64,000 bases of DNA, from positions 248,001 to 312,000 of the forward strand of contig NZ_JAFBDK010000001.1 in NCBI RefSeq assembly GCF_016908195.1, given 5' to 3'. The position numbers and the translations under genes are program-made. The notes under the pieces are model-generated. The model did no database searches and was not told the DNA's origin. It worked only from the letters and a program-made list of their open reading frames with translations. This DNA comes from Jeotgalibacillus terrae. Lineage in GTDB: Bacteria; Bacillota; Bacilli; Bacillales; Jeotgalibacillaceae. Below are positions 63,611-64,000 of this stretch, piece by piece. Each line of letters opens with the position of its first letter. The first letter of the stretch is position 1.

Positions 63611-63946
63611 TTGCATTCAATAGGAGAAGCTATTAAAAAAGTGAGAACAGAACGAAAACTTTCCCAAGAAGAATTCGCTAACCGTATAAATAAAAAAATG
63701 GACATGTCTATTACTAAAGGCATGATATCTAAATGGGAGAAAGATTTGACTGAACCAAAGGCAAATGTTTTGAGAGCTATCGTCACTACATTTGGTGTCT
63801 CAATGGACGAGCTGCTTGGAGTGGGTGAGTTCGCTGACAAATCTCATTACCGTGTTATTGCAGCTCATATTGATGATGATGTAACTGAAGATGAACTTGA
63901 GGACATTATGGACTATATCGAATATATAAAAAACAAAAGAAAGTGA
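63611..63946 (+). CDS. CI-like repressor (XRE family)
   Basis: A 111-residue repressor with an N-terminal helix-turn-helix (GEAIKKVRTERKLSQEEFANRINKKMDMSITKGMISKWEKDLTEPKANVLRAIVTTFGVSMDELLG) and an acidic C-terminal tail. It lacks a self-cleaving peptidase domain, which fits control by an ImmA-type protease instead of RecA-stimulated autocleavage. TTG start with AAGGAGG nine bases upstream. Confidence 0.88.
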   Translation: MHSIGEAIKKVRTERKLSQEEFANRINKKMDMSITKGMISKWEKDLTEPKANVLRAIVTTFGVSMDELLGVGEFADKSHYRVIAAHIDDDVTEDELEDIMDYIEYIKNKRK

Positions 63947-63957
63947 TGTGAAGATAT

Positions 63958-64000
63958 GTGAGATATGAGAAGCTAATGGATCAGTATCCGGAACTGGTAA
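63958..64000 (+). CDS. Probable ImmA/IrrE metallopeptidase, first codons
   Basis: From a GTG at 63958 the frame reads VRYEKLMDQYPELV to the window end. This resembles the start of phage ImmA-type proteins (MRYE.L...Y) and its place right after an XRE repressor is the ImmR-ImmA layout of ICEBs1 and related phages. The zinc motif would be outside the window. Confidence 0.45.
   Translation, partial: MRYEKLMDQYPELV

Larger units (their letters stand above)
32423..64000. mobile_element. Prophage, left part (right end outside window)
   Basis: All genes from the lepA break to the window edge are phage type: immunity, replication, packaging, HK97-like head, PBSX-like contractile tail, lysis, and cargo genes. 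Lytic genes run on minus; the repressor, one early microgene and two genes at the left edge run on plus. No integrase or recombinase is seen, so it is probably right of 64,000 beyond the immunity region. The structural genes look intact, so the prophage may be functional. Confidence 0.95.

Noticed and set aside
32423-64000. Integrase, CRISPR array or tRNA gene in the prophage
   Set aside because: Looked for in the frames and repeats; none seen. The excisionase-like HTH at 62857 is not a recombinase.

Overview
The window joins a conserved chromosomal block of a Gram-positive, low-GC endospore former (order Bacillales) to most of an inserted prophage. Gene order follows the Bacillus subtilis block from yqfO/trmK and cccA through sigA-dnaG, ppsR-ccpN, recO-era-cdd-dgkA-ybeY-pgpH-phoH-yqfD-yqfC, floA-nfeD, yqeY-rpsU, mtaB-rsmE-prmA to dnaJ-dnaK-grpE-hrcA-hemW. 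The sporulation genes yqfC and yqfD point to a spore former. A Planococcaceae or Jeotgalibacillus-like host is a guess from protein similarity as remembered, not something proved here.

Bases 1 to about 32,420 are host core genome, nearly all on the minus strand. The exception is glyQS, a single-chain glycyl-tRNA synthetase on the plus strand behind a T-box leader. Transcription units are marked by clear intrinsic terminators. The heat-shock operon hrcA-grpE-dnaK-dnaJ-prmA-rsmE-mtaB starts at a perfect CIRCE operator. One GC-rich palindromic interspersed repeat lies after glyQS.

At 32,378-32,422 the last 14 codons and stop of lepA survive, and then host sequence ends. From there to the window edge is a prophage with an HK97-type head and a PBSX/Xkd-type contractile tail. 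Read from the right, against coordinates, it runs: immunity region (CI-like repressor, probable ImmA start, Cro-like regulator), early regulators and microgenes, antirepressor, replication module like phage SPP1 (DnaD-like initiator with internal iterons, G39P-like loader, DnaB-like helicase), RecU-like resolvase, orphan cytosine methyltransferase, late regulator, HNH protein, terminase, portal, protease, capsid, connectors, sheath, tube, tail chaperone with a -1 frameshift, tape measure, baseplate and fibres. It then has a separately terminated cargo unit with a HEPN-like protein, a holin with two starts, an amidase endolysin, an SOS-boxed YolD-like pair, and a plus-strand Ltp-like membrane protein at the attachment end. 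The integrase and the other attachment site must lie beyond base 64,000.

The parts least explained by standard annotation are the HEPN-like cargo unit, the Ltp-repeat protein with a transmembrane anchor instead of a lipobox, a candidate plus-strand small RNA near 61.4 kb, several overlapping microgenes below 60 codons, and a hairpin that is both a terminator and a mask over the yqfC ribosome binding site. All functions are inferred from sequence reading alone; no database search was run.
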